DNA from: Ohtaekwangia sp.
GTDB lineage: Bacteria > Bacteroidota > Bacteroidia > Cytophagales > Cyclobacteriaceae
DNA length: 64,000 nucleotides
Direction: 5' to 3'
Assembly: GCA_021155195.1 (NCBI GenBank)
Contig: JAJNPV010000042.1
Span: forward strand, 806,001 to 870,000
Numbering within the stretch: position 1 is the first letter of the stretch; every line of letters begins with the position of its first letter. Made by a program: the position numbers and the translations under genes. Below are positions 26,984 through 34,747 of the stretch, piece after piece. A model generated the notes under the pieces. That model searched no databases. It was not told where the DNA came from and saw nothing but the letters and a program-made list of their open reading frames with translations.

Positions 26984-27520
26984 ATGCTCAACACAATCTC
27001 CTGGTCCGAATACCTAACCTGCATCGCACTGCTGATCGCGGGGTATTATACAATCACGGGAATCTTCTATTACCGCGCCGATATCAGTTCGCGGTTCAGA
27101 AAAAAAGAGGAACGCACTGATAATGGAGTAGGGCAGGCCCCTTCTCTCATGGGCGCCATAAAAACAGGGCCCCCCAAAGCGATTCGAAAACAACTCGTCG
27201 CTGCGGATGAACTGTTCATCTCTCCCGATCAAGAACAACTCACGGCATCCGATTCAATGATCATCGGAACCATCGCCGACTTACTTGAGGAATCGAAGGT
27301 CCTTGCCAAAACGATCGCACACGACAACAACACCCCGGAAGAAGGTGCTTCCCTTTTTCAATCATTGCTTCAGCGTTATCCACAACTCAACAACGCTGCT
27401 TACAAGGACGCAATCTCCATCTCGCTCCACCACACCTGTAAAAATGACGCAGGCATTGAATTCTCACTCGAACAAATCAATGACTGGTGGCCAACCGATC
27501 TGACACCATCATCCAACTAA
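26984..27520 (+). CDS. Membrane-anchored protein at the head of the tra operon
   Basis: 178 residues from the ATG at 26984 (an upstream TTG would add seven). One membrane helix near residues 10-32 (YLTCIALLIAGYYTITGIFYY) is followed by an acidic cytoplasmic part with FQSLLQRYPQLNNAAYKDAISISLHHTC. No known domain is recognised. It precedes traE by 13 bases, the place where small accessory proteins usually occur in Bacteroidetes conjugative elements. Its codons are rich in C at the third position, like the rest of the tra block and the mutasome genes. Confidence 0.6.
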   Translation: MLNTISWSEYLTCIALLIAGYYTITGIFYYRADISSRFRKKEERTDNGVGQAPSLMGAIKTGPPKAIRKQLVAADELFISPDQEQLTASDSMIIGTIADLLEESKVLAKTIAHDNNTPEEGASLFQSLLQRYPQLNNAAYKDAISISLHHTCKNDAGIEFSLEQINDWWPTDLTPSSN

Positions 27521-27533
27521 ATCTATTTTCATC

Positions 27534-27863
27534 ATGAAACTAAAAACCAAATACCTCAACACAAAAATCAAAATCTTTATCACAAGTTTCATCCTTCAAC
27601 TTGCATTCACTTCCGCACTCTTCGCGCAGGACGGCAACGCTGGAATCAATGAAGCCACCATGCGTGTCCGAAGTTATTTCGCAACAGGAACAAATCTTAT
27701 GTATGCCATCGGCGCCATTCTCGGTCTGGTAGGCGCCGTCAAAGTATTTCAAAAATGGAACAGCGGAGATCCGGATACCGGAAAAGTAGCGGCCGCTTGG
27801 TTTGGCAGTTGCGTGTTCCTCGTCATCGTCGCTACCGTACTAAAATCATTTTTCGGAATCTAA
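27534..27863 (+). CDS. traE: Conjugative transfer protein TraE (DUF4134)
   Basis: 109 residues: an N-terminal signal sequence ending ALFAQ, then two membrane helices (TNLMYAIGAILGLVGAVKVFQKW and FGSCVFLVIVATVLKSFF) joined by NSGDPDTGKVAAAW. This layout matches DUF4134/TraE, the VirB2-like pilin-position protein of Bacteroides-type conjugative transposons. It is followed by TraF and TraG in the standard order. Confidence 0.85.
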   Translation: MKLKTKYLNTKIKIFITSFILQLAFTSALFAQDGNAGINEATMRVRSYFATGTNLMYAIGAILGLVGAVKVFQKWNSGDPDTGKVAAAWFGSCVFLVIVATVLKSFFGI

Positions 27864-27895
27864 TCTAATACTAACTAAAAGGCTCTACTGCATTT

Positions 27896-27934
27896 CCTTC
27901 TCCTTCGGAGAAGGTGGCCGAAGGCCGGATGAGG
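27896..27934 (+). repeat. Compound palindromic element directly before traF
   Basis: CCTTCTCC (27896-27903) pairs with GGAGAAGG (27907-27914). Next comes GGCCGAAGGCC (27916-27926), then GGATGAGG, two bases before the traF ATG. The same left (CTTCTCC) and right (GAGG) ends mark copies at 30.0, 30.9 and 33.4 kb, and a reversed copy at 56.97 kb. Confidence 0.75.
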
Positions 27935-27936
27935 CT

Positions 27937-28260
27937 ATGTCAAGTGTATATAAAATAAACAAAGGCATCAATAAACCCATTGAGTTCAAAGGGCTCAAGG
28001 CGCAATACATCGGCTACCTCGCGGTAGGTTTGGTCACACTGCTCATCCTGTTTGCCATACTCTATATAATAGGGGTAAATATGTTTTTCTGCCTGGGTCT
28101 GATTACTATTCTGGGCGGGGCACTCTTTATCAGTGTATACCATTTCAGCGACACCTATGGCCAACATGGCCTCTTGAAAAAAATGGCCAAACGCAAACTC
28201 CCGCCTTTCCTGAAAGTGTCCTCCCGCAAAATCTTCCGCTCCCTAATCAACTCCTCATAA
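27937..28260 (+). CDS. traF: Conjugative transfer protein TraF (DUF4133)
   Basis: 107 residues with the opening YKINKGINKPIEFKGLKAQYIGYLAVGLV, two membrane helices (about 28-70), and a basic C-terminus. This matches DUF4133/TraF, the VirB3-like component that in Bacteroides elements precedes the TraG ATPase. The palindromic element just upstream takes the place of a clear ribosome binding site. Confidence 0.87.
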   Translation: MSSVYKINKGINKPIEFKGLKAQYIGYLAVGLVTLLILFAILYIIGVNMFFCLGLITILGGALFISVYHFSDTYGQHGLLKKMAKRKLPPFLKVSSRKIFRSLINSS

Positions 28261-28261
28261 C

Positions 28262-28356
28262 TACTCACTGTGAACCATCGACTATTGACTATTGACTATT
28301 GACTGTTGACTGTGGTCTGTCGACCGGCGACTATGGACTCATGACTAACTACTAAA
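28262..28356. repeat. Degenerate 7-bp tandem repeat array between traF and traG
   Basis: Heptamers such as GACTATT, GACTGTT, GACTGTG, GACTATG and GACTAAC run almost without a break from the traF stop to just before the traG start. They belong to the same family as the arrays at 9.3, 12.6-12.9 and 34.7 kb. Confidence 0.85.
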
Positions 28357-28365
28357 GAATAACCA

Positions 28366-30846
28366 ATGGACTTCGAAAAAATATTTCCACTCTACAAAAT
28401 TGAAAACGACTGCATCCTCTCCAAACAAGGGGACACCACACTCGCCTTTCAACTCACATTACCGGAACTATTTGTCCTCTCAGACCGCGACTACGAAGCG
28501 TTCCATCAAGTCCTCATCAAAGCCATCAAAGTCCTGCCCCCGAATTCAATCTTCCACAAACAAGATTGGTTCCTGACAAAAAAACATCAGGCTGACTTTT
28601 CAAAAGACAGTAGCTTCCTGACTCGGGCAAGCGAACGCTTCTTCAACGAACGCCCGTACCTCGATCATCAATGCTACCTCTTCCTCACACGCAAACCACA
28701 ATCGCGTAACGCATCCACCTCCATGACATCAAGCCTCTTTCGAACGTCCTTCATCCCGAAGGAAATGTTGGACACTCAAAAAAGGCAAGAGCTGCTCGAT
28801 GGGGCAGGACAACTGCAACGCATCCTCGAAGACAGCGGATTTGTGAAAATGAAAAGACTCTCAGCACAAGACTTAGCAGGTAGTTCATCCACGAGTGGCC
28901 TCCTCGAACGCTATTGCTTCCTAAACACGCAACAAGATCATCCCCTAATCAGAGACATTCATTTTCAAAATGGACTGAGAATAGGCGACAATCACTGTCA
29001 GATGTATTCGCTCGCAGACGTGGAAGACCTGCCCTCCCTATGCGGCTCCCGAATCAACTACGATAAATATTCATCAGACAAAATTCCTTTTAGCGTAGGC
29101 TTCGCATCGCCGCTCGGACAATTGTTATCGTGTAATCATATTCTCAATCAATACATCTTCTCACTCGACGTTCAAAAAACAATTCGATCGCTTGAAAGCA
29201 AACGACTTCGCCTTCAATCATTGGCGACCTACTCCCGCGAAAATGCAATTGCCAAGGAAGCAACAGATGACTTTCTGAATGAAGCCATTGCTTCACAACG
29301 TCTTCCGATCAAAGCACATTTCAACTTGTTGCTCTGGTCAGACTCTCAACACGAATTGAAAGAATTAAAGACGCATGTCTCTTCCGCATTCGCTCAAATG
29401 GATGCAACCGCCAAACAGGAAACAGACGGAGCAGCTCAACTCTTCTGGGCAGGACTGCCGGGCAATGAAGCGGATTTTCCCATGAATGATACCTTCGATA
29501 CGTTCGCAGAACAAGCCACCTGTTTCTTCAACCTCGAGACTGGCTATCAATCTTCCATCAGCCCGGTAGGCATCCGGCTGGGAGATCGGCTTACCGGAAA
29601 ACCAGTTCATGTAGACATCTCGGACGAACCCGTCCAAAAAGGAATCTGCACCAACAGAAATAAATTTATCCTCGGCCCCTCAGGAAGCGGTAAATCATTT
29701 TTTACGAACCACATGGTAAGGGCATACTATGAGCAGGGAACTCACATCGTCTTGGTAGATGTGGGACATTCTTACAAAGGTTTATGTGATCTGGTCAATG
29801 GGTATTACTTCACCTACAATGAATCCAACCCACTTCGCTTCAATCCCTTTTACATTGCACCCGGTGAAACGCTCGACACAGAAAAAAAAGAAAGTATTAA
29901 AACATTGTTGCTTGCACTCTGGAAGAAAGACAACGAAACCTTCAACCGCTCGGAATATGTCGCCCTCTCCATTGCGCTCAAACTCTATTACGAAAAACAA
30001 CAGCTCCCTTCTCCTTTGGAGAAGGGCGGGGGGATGAGGCTGGATTTCAACTCCTTTTACGAATTTCTCCGGGATGAATTTGTATCCATCCTTAAATCAG
30101 ACAACGTCCAGGAAAAACACTTCGACATAGAAAACTTTCTCTACGTCCTTCGTCCTTACTATAAGGGAGGTGAATTCGACTACCTGTTAAACGCCACCGA
30201 GAACCTCGACTTACTCAACAAACGATTCATCGTCTTCGAACTCGATAACATCAAAGATCATCCCATCCTCTTTCCGGTTGTCACGCTCATCATCATGGAG
30301 GTCTTCATCTCTAAAATGAGAAAACTAAAGGGCATCCGAAAAATGATCCTCATCGAAGAAGCCTGGAAAGCCATTGCCAAAGAAGGCATGGCTGAATACA
30401 TCAAGTACCTCTTCAAAACCGTACGCAAATTTTATGGCGAAGCCATCGTAGTCACACAAGAAGTCGAAGACATCATCAGCTCGCCCGTAGTCAAACAAGC
30501 CATCATTAATAACTCGGATTGTAAAATCCTGCTCGACCAAAGTAAATACCAAAACAAGTTCGACCAAATCCAGGAACTCCTCGGCCTCACCGAAAAAGAA
30601 AAAGCGCTGGTGCTCTCCATCAACAAAGCCAATGACCCAACCCGCAAATACAAAGAAGTTTTCATCAGCCTCGGGGGAATGGTTTCAAAAGTATATGCCA
30701 CGGAAGTCTCGCTCGAAGAATACCTCGCCTATACGACCGAAGAATCTGAAAAAATGAAAGTGCACCAGTACACGCAAAAATGGAACGGGGATGTCCGCAA
30801 AGCCATCAACGAACTAGCCAATGACATCCGCACAGAAAAAGCTTAA
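28366..30846 (+). CDS. traG: Conjugative transfer ATPase TraG (VirB4 family)
   Basis: 826 residues. The N-terminal VirB4 domain precedes Walker A FILGPSGSGKSFF near residue 440 and Walker B KMILIEEAWKAIA near residue 662, followed by VVTQEVEDIISSPVVKQAIINNSDCKILLDQ. This is the ATPase that powers pilus assembly and DNA export at the inner membrane. Near residue 547 the peptide LPSPLEKGGGMRL is encoded by a palindromic repeat (CCCTTCTCC/GGAGAAGGG, 30006-30026). It keeps the frame inside the ATPase domain between a helix (ALKLYYEKQQ) and FNSFYEFLRDEF, so the gene is probably still functional. Confidence 0.93.
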   Translation: MDFEKIFPLYKIENDCILSKQGDTTLAFQLTLPELFVLSDRDYEAFHQVLIKAIKVLPPNSIFHKQDWFLTKKHQADFSKDSSFLTRASERFFNERPYLDHQCYLFLTRKPQSRNASTSMTSSLFRTSFIPKEMLDTQKRQELLDGAGQLQRILEDSGFVKMKRLSAQDLAGSSSTSGLLERYCFLNTQQDHPLIRDIHFQNGLRIGDNHCQMYSLADVEDLPSLCGSRINYDKYSSDKIPFSVGFASPLGQLLSCNHILNQYIFSLDVQKTIRSLESKRLRLQSLATYSRENAIAKEATDDFLNEAIASQRLPIKAHFNLLLWSDSQHELKELKTHVSSAFAQMDATAKQETDGAAQLFWAGLPGNEADFPMNDTFDTFAEQATCFFNLETGYQSSISPVGIRLGDRLTGKPVHVDISDEPVQKGICTNRNKFILGPSGSGKSFFTNHMVRAYYEQGTHIVLVDVGHSYKGLCDLVNGYYFTYNESNPLRFNPFYIAPGETLDTEKKESIKTLLLALWKKDNETFNRSEYVALSIALKLYYEKQQLPSPLEKGGGMRLDFNSFYEFLRDEFVSILKSDNVQEKHFDIENFLYVLRPYYKGGEFDYLLNATENLDLLNKRFIVFELDNIKDHPILFPVVTLIIMEVFISKMRKLKGIRKMILIEEAWKAIAKEGMAEYIKYLFKTVRKFYGEAIVVTQEVEDIISSPVVKQAIINNSDCKILLDQSKYQNKFDQIQELLGLTEKEKALVLSINKANDPTRKYKEVFISLGGMVSKVYATEVSLEEYLAYTTEESEKMKVHQYTQKWNGDVRKAINELANDIRTEKA
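30006..30039 (+). repeat. In-frame palindromic element inside traG
   Basis: Perfect 9-bp arms CCCTTCTCC / GGAGAAGGG around TTT, followed by CGGGGGGATGAGG. The left stem and terminal GATGAGG match the element before traF. It is translated as part of the ATPase without a frameshift. Confidence 0.75.
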
Positions 30847-30860
30847 ACGAATTTTAAAGA

Positions 30861-31756
30861 TGAAGTACATTAATAAAATCTTGAGGATGCCCCCTTCTCC
30901 AAAGGGAGTGGCCGTTGGGCCTGTCTCCCGAAGTGTTAACGTAGGGAGGCCCGTCTCCCGAAGTGTTAACGTAGGGAGGCCCGTCTCTCGAAGTGTTAAC
31001 GCAGGGAGACCTGCCAGCCGGAGTTTCAACGAAGGCAGGTCTGCCAACCGAAGCCTTAGCGTAGGTTGGGGTGAGGCCATGAACCGCCTCTCTATATATA
31101 TAGTGTGTGCTTGCCTGCTAGCCATCACACCACAATTCGAAGCAACTGCTCAAATTCCAATCGCAGAAATAATTAAGAAAGCAGTCATAAAGGTCATTAA
31201 GGCCGTTGACCTGATGATTCAACGGATTCAAAACAAAACCATATGGCTCCAGAATGCTCAAAAGGTTTTGGAAAACAAACTGTCTCAACTCAAACTCTCA
31301 GAAATTGCTCACTGGACAGAAAAGCAGCGGACACTCTACAAAGAGTATTTCGATGAACTCCGAAAAGTAAAGGTCGCTATCAGCACGTACAAACGGGTAC
31401 GCATGATACTCGATCGTCAAAAACAGATGATTCAGGAATGCAACTTCATGCGCACCATGATTCAACAAGACAACCACTTCACACGGGAAGAAATTGAATT
31501 CATGGTACGCGTCTACACAGGAATAATGGACGAAAGCATCCACAACCTCGATCAACTCTTACTAGTCGTCAACGCATTCAAAGTACAACTCTCAGATGGC
31601 AAACGACTCGAACTCATCAACAAGGCTGGAGACGGCATCGATAAAACGTATGCTGACCTCAGGCAATTCAACACACAAAATGTTCAACTCAGTCTCAACC
31701 GCGCAAAAGATGCTCATGAGATTGAATCGGTAAAAAAACTCTACGGACTGGATTAA
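30861..31756 (+). CDS. Exported conjugation-associated protein in the TraI position, with repeat-encoded insert
   Basis: Starts considered: ATG 30861 (MKYINKILRM, a signal-peptide-like beginning) or ATG 31079 (MNRLSIYIVCACLLAIT, a full signal peptide ending ATAQ). Between them lies a 186-bp palindromic repeat in frame. The mature part has helices and coiled-coil stretches (QRIQNKTIWLQNAQKVLENKL, then KEYFDELRKVKVAISTYKR) and a C-terminal half shared with the next two proteins: FTREEIEFMVRVYTGIMDESIHNLDQL and SVKKLYGLD. It takes the place of TraI in Bacteroides elements (DUF4141 region), but homology to that family is not certain. If ATG 31079 is used the insert is only leader DNA. Confidence 0.55.
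30891..31076 (+). repeat. 186-bp compound palindromic element with a 30-bp tandem array
   Basis: It starts CCCCTTCTCCAAAGGGAG, continues with five roughly 30-bp units (each CTCCC or CTGCC, a loop with GTTAACG-like core, then GGGAG or GGCAG), and ends GGGGTGAGG. In frame the units read VSRSVNVGRP twice, then VSRSVNAGRP, ASRSFNEGRS and ANRSLSVGWG. The 186 bp equal 62 codons, so no frameshift results. Confidence 0.85.
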
Positions 31757-31767
31757 ACCTGAACCAG

Positions 31768-32751
31768 ATGCGCAGACATATAGACGAATTGGAAACACGG
31801 ATGAATGCAAAAGGATTTGATGGTCACCTCGTGTGCAACAGCACCCATCCGGGTGAGCTAAAAGACTCATTGCATGCACACCTGCCGGAGACGCGGCAAC
31901 GACAAACACGCGTGCCGCCATTTTTCCTCACCACGTACTCACATTGGAAGGATGAAAACAGGCCCTATGCGATGTGCGATTTCAAGATGAAATCTGATTC
32001 GTGGACGGGATTCCAGATGGACATTCCCACACGCGAAAGGGCAAGCCAATTGGCCGGACTTAAAAAAAGGAACCTCGAAAATTTAAATCAAAGTAGAATG
32101 AAATACTTATTGATCATATGTATAATGGTACTGTTGCAAACTGCAACCTGCTTACTGCCGACGGAATGCAGAGCTCAATCCTGGAACGAATGGTTCAAAC
32201 AAAAGAAGACGCAACGCAAATACCTGATCGACCAAATTGCCGCCTTAAGGGTTTACCTCGGCTATGTCAAAGAAGGATATAAAATTGTCGAACGCGGACT
32301 CTATACAATCGATAACATCCAGAACGGAAACTTCAACCTCCATCGTGATTTTTTTAGTTCACTGAAAAATGTGAACCCCGCGATCACCAAGTCCGTGAAG
32401 GTCACAGACGTCGCCATGTTTCAAATTGGCATCCTGCGGGATGTCAACCAAATCCGAAAACTCGCACGCGAAGAAAATAAATTCACACCGCAGGAAATCT
32501 ACTACCTCACCAAAGTCTGCAACAACCTGCTCGTCCTCTGTGATGCAAACCTCACCGAACTTACTCAACTCATCACATCCGGGAGTCACGAAATGAAAGA
32601 CGATGAACGCATCCTGCGCATTGACAAAATCTACGCTCGCATGCAAGACCAGTTCGCGTTCGCACATGAATTTAATCTTTCTACCCAAAGCCTCAGCGCG
32701 GCACGATTGAAATCGCAACACGAAACTGAATTTTTTAATACGCTGCTATGA
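31768..32751 (+). CDS. Apparent two-part protein: small cytoplasmic domain joined to an exported TraI-position paralogue
   Basis: The open frame codes for 327 residues. Residues 1-110 (HIDELETRMNAKGFDGHLV, then RVPPFFLTTYSHWKDENRPYAMCDFKM) look like a separate small soluble protein. Residue 111 is a Met (base 32098) that starts a classical signal peptide, MKYLLIICIMVLLQTATCLL, ending near ECRAQS. The exported part resembles its neighbours: YVKEGYKIVERGLYTI, FTPQEIYYLTKVCNNLLVLCDANLTELTQLI, DDERILRIDKIY. Either two genes overlap in one frame or a stop was lost. It overlaps the next gene by four bases (ATGA), so translation is coupled. Confidence 0.5.
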   Translation: MRRHIDELETRMNAKGFDGHLVCNSTHPGELKDSLHAHLPETRQRQTRVPPFFLTTYSHWKDENRPYAMCDFKMKSDSWTGFQMDIPTRERASQLAGLKKRNLENLNQSRMKYLLIICIMVLLQTATCLLPTECRAQSWNEWFKQKKTQRKYLIDQIAALRVYLGYVKEGYKIVERGLYTIDNIQNGNFNLHRDFFSSLKNVNPAITKSVKVTDVAMFQIGILRDVNQIRKLAREENKFTPQEIYYLTKVCNNLLVLCDANLTELTQLITSGSHEMKDDERILRIDKIYARMQDQFAFAHEFNLSTQSLSAARLKSQHETEFFNTLL

Positions 32752-33380
32752 ATTCATTACGCTTTATATTAATACTGGCCACACTGCTTACAACAAACAT
32801 GAGGGCACGGGCTCAATCGGAAGAAGCTCAACAACTCTTGCTCAATTGGGAAAAACTGAAACAACTCGAGGCCATCCTCGACAACCTCTACATCGGATAC
32901 CGCATTCTCGACAAAGGCTACACCACCATCAAAGACCTCACGCAAGGCAACCTAAAACTGCACGAGGTATTTCTTAACGGGCTCATGGCCGTCAACCCAA
33001 ACATCCGAACGTATAAACGCGTCCCTTTAATTATCAACTACCAACAACTTCTGGTCTCCGAATACAAGCGCGCTTACAACCGATTCAAATCTGACCCCAA
33101 CCTCACCTTCGAAGAAATCGAGTACCTGGCGAGCGTCTACAAATTTCTCTTCGATGCCAGTCTCCGGAACCTCGATGAGCTCATCATGATTACCACCGCG
33201 TCAAAACTCCGCATGAGTGATGATGAAAGACTGCTCGCAATCGATCGCCTGTTTTATGACATGGAAAACAAAGTCGCATTTCTGCGCTACTTCAACAACA
33301 CCACACAACTCGTCGCCATCCAACGCGCACGCTCACGCAACGATGTCAACACAATTCATAAACTCTATGGCGTCAACTAA
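32748..33380 (+). CDS. Exported paralogue in the TraI position
   Basis: 210 residues. Signal peptide MNSLRFILILATLLTTNMRARAQ, then a helical protein that aligns with the two preceding genes: LYIGYRILDKGYTTIKDLTQGNLKLHEVFL, FEEIEYLASVYKFLFDASLRNLDELI, SDDERLLAIDRLFYDMENKVAF and a final IHKLYGVN that matches KKLYGLD of the first. The start codon overlaps the upstream stop. Three tandem exported paralogues suggest duplication of one periplasmic transfer-apparatus component; the exact role is unknown. Confidence 0.6.
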   Translation: MNSLRFILILATLLTTNMRARAQSEEAQQLLLNWEKLKQLEAILDNLYIGYRILDKGYTTIKDLTQGNLKLHEVFLNGLMAVNPNIRTYKRVPLIINYQQLLVSEYKRAYNRFKSDPNLTFEEIEYLASVYKFLFDASLRNLDELIMITTASKLRMSDDERLLAIDRLFYDMENKVAFLRYFNNTTQLVAIQRARSRNDVNTIHKLYGVN

Positions 33381-33390
33381 ATCTATACCG

Positions 33391-34665
33391 ATGAAAAGAC
33401 TTAATAAAATCTTTATGTTCGTTCCCCTCTCTATTGTCTGTCCCGCATGGCGGGAGAGAGGGGCAGGCCTGCCTCCCGTAGCTTTAGCGAAGGGAGGGGT
33501 GAGGTTGAGGCTCCTTCTCCTCACACTCCTTTTACCATCCCTCTCACAAGCACAAACACTCACCGGGGAAATTCAAAGTCTTCAGTCAGTACTCGATCAA
33601 CTGTATGCGGACATGATTCCACTCAGCAGCAAACTGATCGGTGTGGGGCGCGGGCTTGCAGCCTTCGGAGCACTCTGGTACATCGGAGCGCGTGTATGGC
33701 GACACCTTGCCAATGCTGAACCGATCGACTTCTATCCGCTGCTACGACCTTTCGCACTCGGATTCTGCATTCTCATCTTTCCGTATGTACTCGCACTCAT
33801 CAACGGAATTTTAAAACCTACTGTCACGGGCACGGCAGCCATGCTCACCGGTTCCAACAATGCCATCACCTACTTATTAAAGCTGAAAGAAGACGCGATC
33901 CAAAAAACTCCTGCTTGGCAAATGTATGCGGGAACTGACGGCGCAGGGGACCGCGATAAATGGTATCAATACACGCATCCCGATGGAACATCAGAAGGAG
34001 CGCTGGATGGACTCGGTAACGACATCAAGTTCGCCCTGGCAAAAGCTTCCTACAATTTCAGAAACAGTGTCAAGCAATGGCTCTCGGAAGTACTTCAAAT
34101 CTTATACGAAGCAGCGGCCCTGTGCATCAACACGATCCGAACATTTTATCTCATCGTCCTCGCTATCCTTGGCCCCATCGTCTTCGGCCTCGCAGTCTTT
34201 GATGGATTTCAACATACGCTCACCGCCTGGCTTGCACGCTACATCAACGTGTTCCTCTGGCTCCCGGTAGCCAACATCTTCGGAAGCATCATCGCTAAAA
34301 TTCAAGAGAACATGTTGCGCATTGACATCCAACAAGTGATCAAGTATGGCGATACCTTCTTCAGCACAACAGACACGGCCTATATTATTTTTCTAATGAT
34401 CGGTATCATCGGATACTTCACCGTCCCAAGCGTAGCCAACTACATCGTGCAAGCCAGCGGGGCAAACGCACTTCTGTATAAAGCATCCTCTGTTTTCACC
34501 GGAGGAACGCGCGCAACATCAGCTGCAGTATTGGCAGGTGCAACAACAGCTGCGGCCATGATCTCTTCTCATGTTTCATCCTCGCCCACGAAGACATCGT
34601 CTGCAAGCAAACCCACAGATCAAAAGTCCTATCAACACGACAAACTCGCCGGCAAACCCACCTAA
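33391..34665 (+). CDS. traJ: Conjugative transfer protein TraJ (VirB6/TrbL-like polytopic membrane protein)
   Basis: About 425 residues from ATG 33391. The signal peptide MKRLNKIFMFV...LRLLLLTLLLPSLSQAQ is split by 27 residues encoded by a palindromic repeat (33424-33504, PLSIVCPAWRERGAG region). The mature protein has a helix TLTGEIQSLQSVLDQLYADM, then six or more membrane spans (for example RPFALGFCILIFPYVLALING, TIRTFYLIVLAILGPIVFGLAV, WLPVANIFGSIIA, AYIIFLMIGIIGYFTVPSVANYI) and an Ala/Ser/Thr-rich tail. This order matches TraJ, the inner-membrane channel component. Start choice is uncertain because the insert disrupts the leader. Confidence 0.85.
   Translation: MKRLNKIFMFVPLSIVCPAWRERGAGLPPVALAKGGVRLRLLLLTLLLPSLSQAQTLTGEIQSLQSVLDQLYADMIPLSSKLIGVGRGLAAFGALWYIGARVWRHLANAEPIDFYPLLRPFALGFCILIFPYVLALINGILKPTVTGTAAMLTGSNNAITYLLKLKEDAIQKTPAWQMYAGTDGAGDRDKWYQYTHPDGTSEGALDGLGNDIKFALAKASYNFRNSVKQWLSEVLQILYEAAALCINTIRTFYLIVLAILGPIVFGLAVFDGFQHTLTAWLARYINVFLWLPVANIFGSIIAKIQENMLRIDIQQVIKYGDTFFSTTDTAYIIFLMIGIIGYFTVPSVANYIVQASGANALLYKASSVFTGGTRATSAAVLAGATTAAAMISSHVSSSPTKTSSASKPTDQKSYQHDKLAGKPT
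33424..33504 (+). repeat. In-frame compound palindromic element inside the traJ signal peptide
   Basis: CCCCTCTC (33424-33431) pairs with GAGAGGGG (about 33454-33463) around an inner CCCGC/GCGGG stem. Then come CAGGCCTG, CCTCCC with GGGAGG, and the GGGGTGAGG end. It is 81 bp long, exactly 27 codons. It shares its right end and inner unit with the element at 30891-31076. Confidence 0.8.
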
Positions 34666-34668
34666 CCA

Positions 34669-34745
34669 CGGACTTTCAACCATTTACTATTGACTATGGA
34701 CAATCGTCTAATGACTCACTACTCACGACTAACTACTAATTATTG
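34669..34745. repeat. Degenerate 7-bp tandem repeat array between traJ and traK
   Basis: Heptamers such as CAACCAT, TTACTAT, TGACTAT, GGACAAT, CGACTAA and CTACTAA fill the gap from the traJ stop to the traK start, same family as at 9.3 and 28.3 kb. Confidence 0.8.
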
Positions 34746-34747
34746 AC

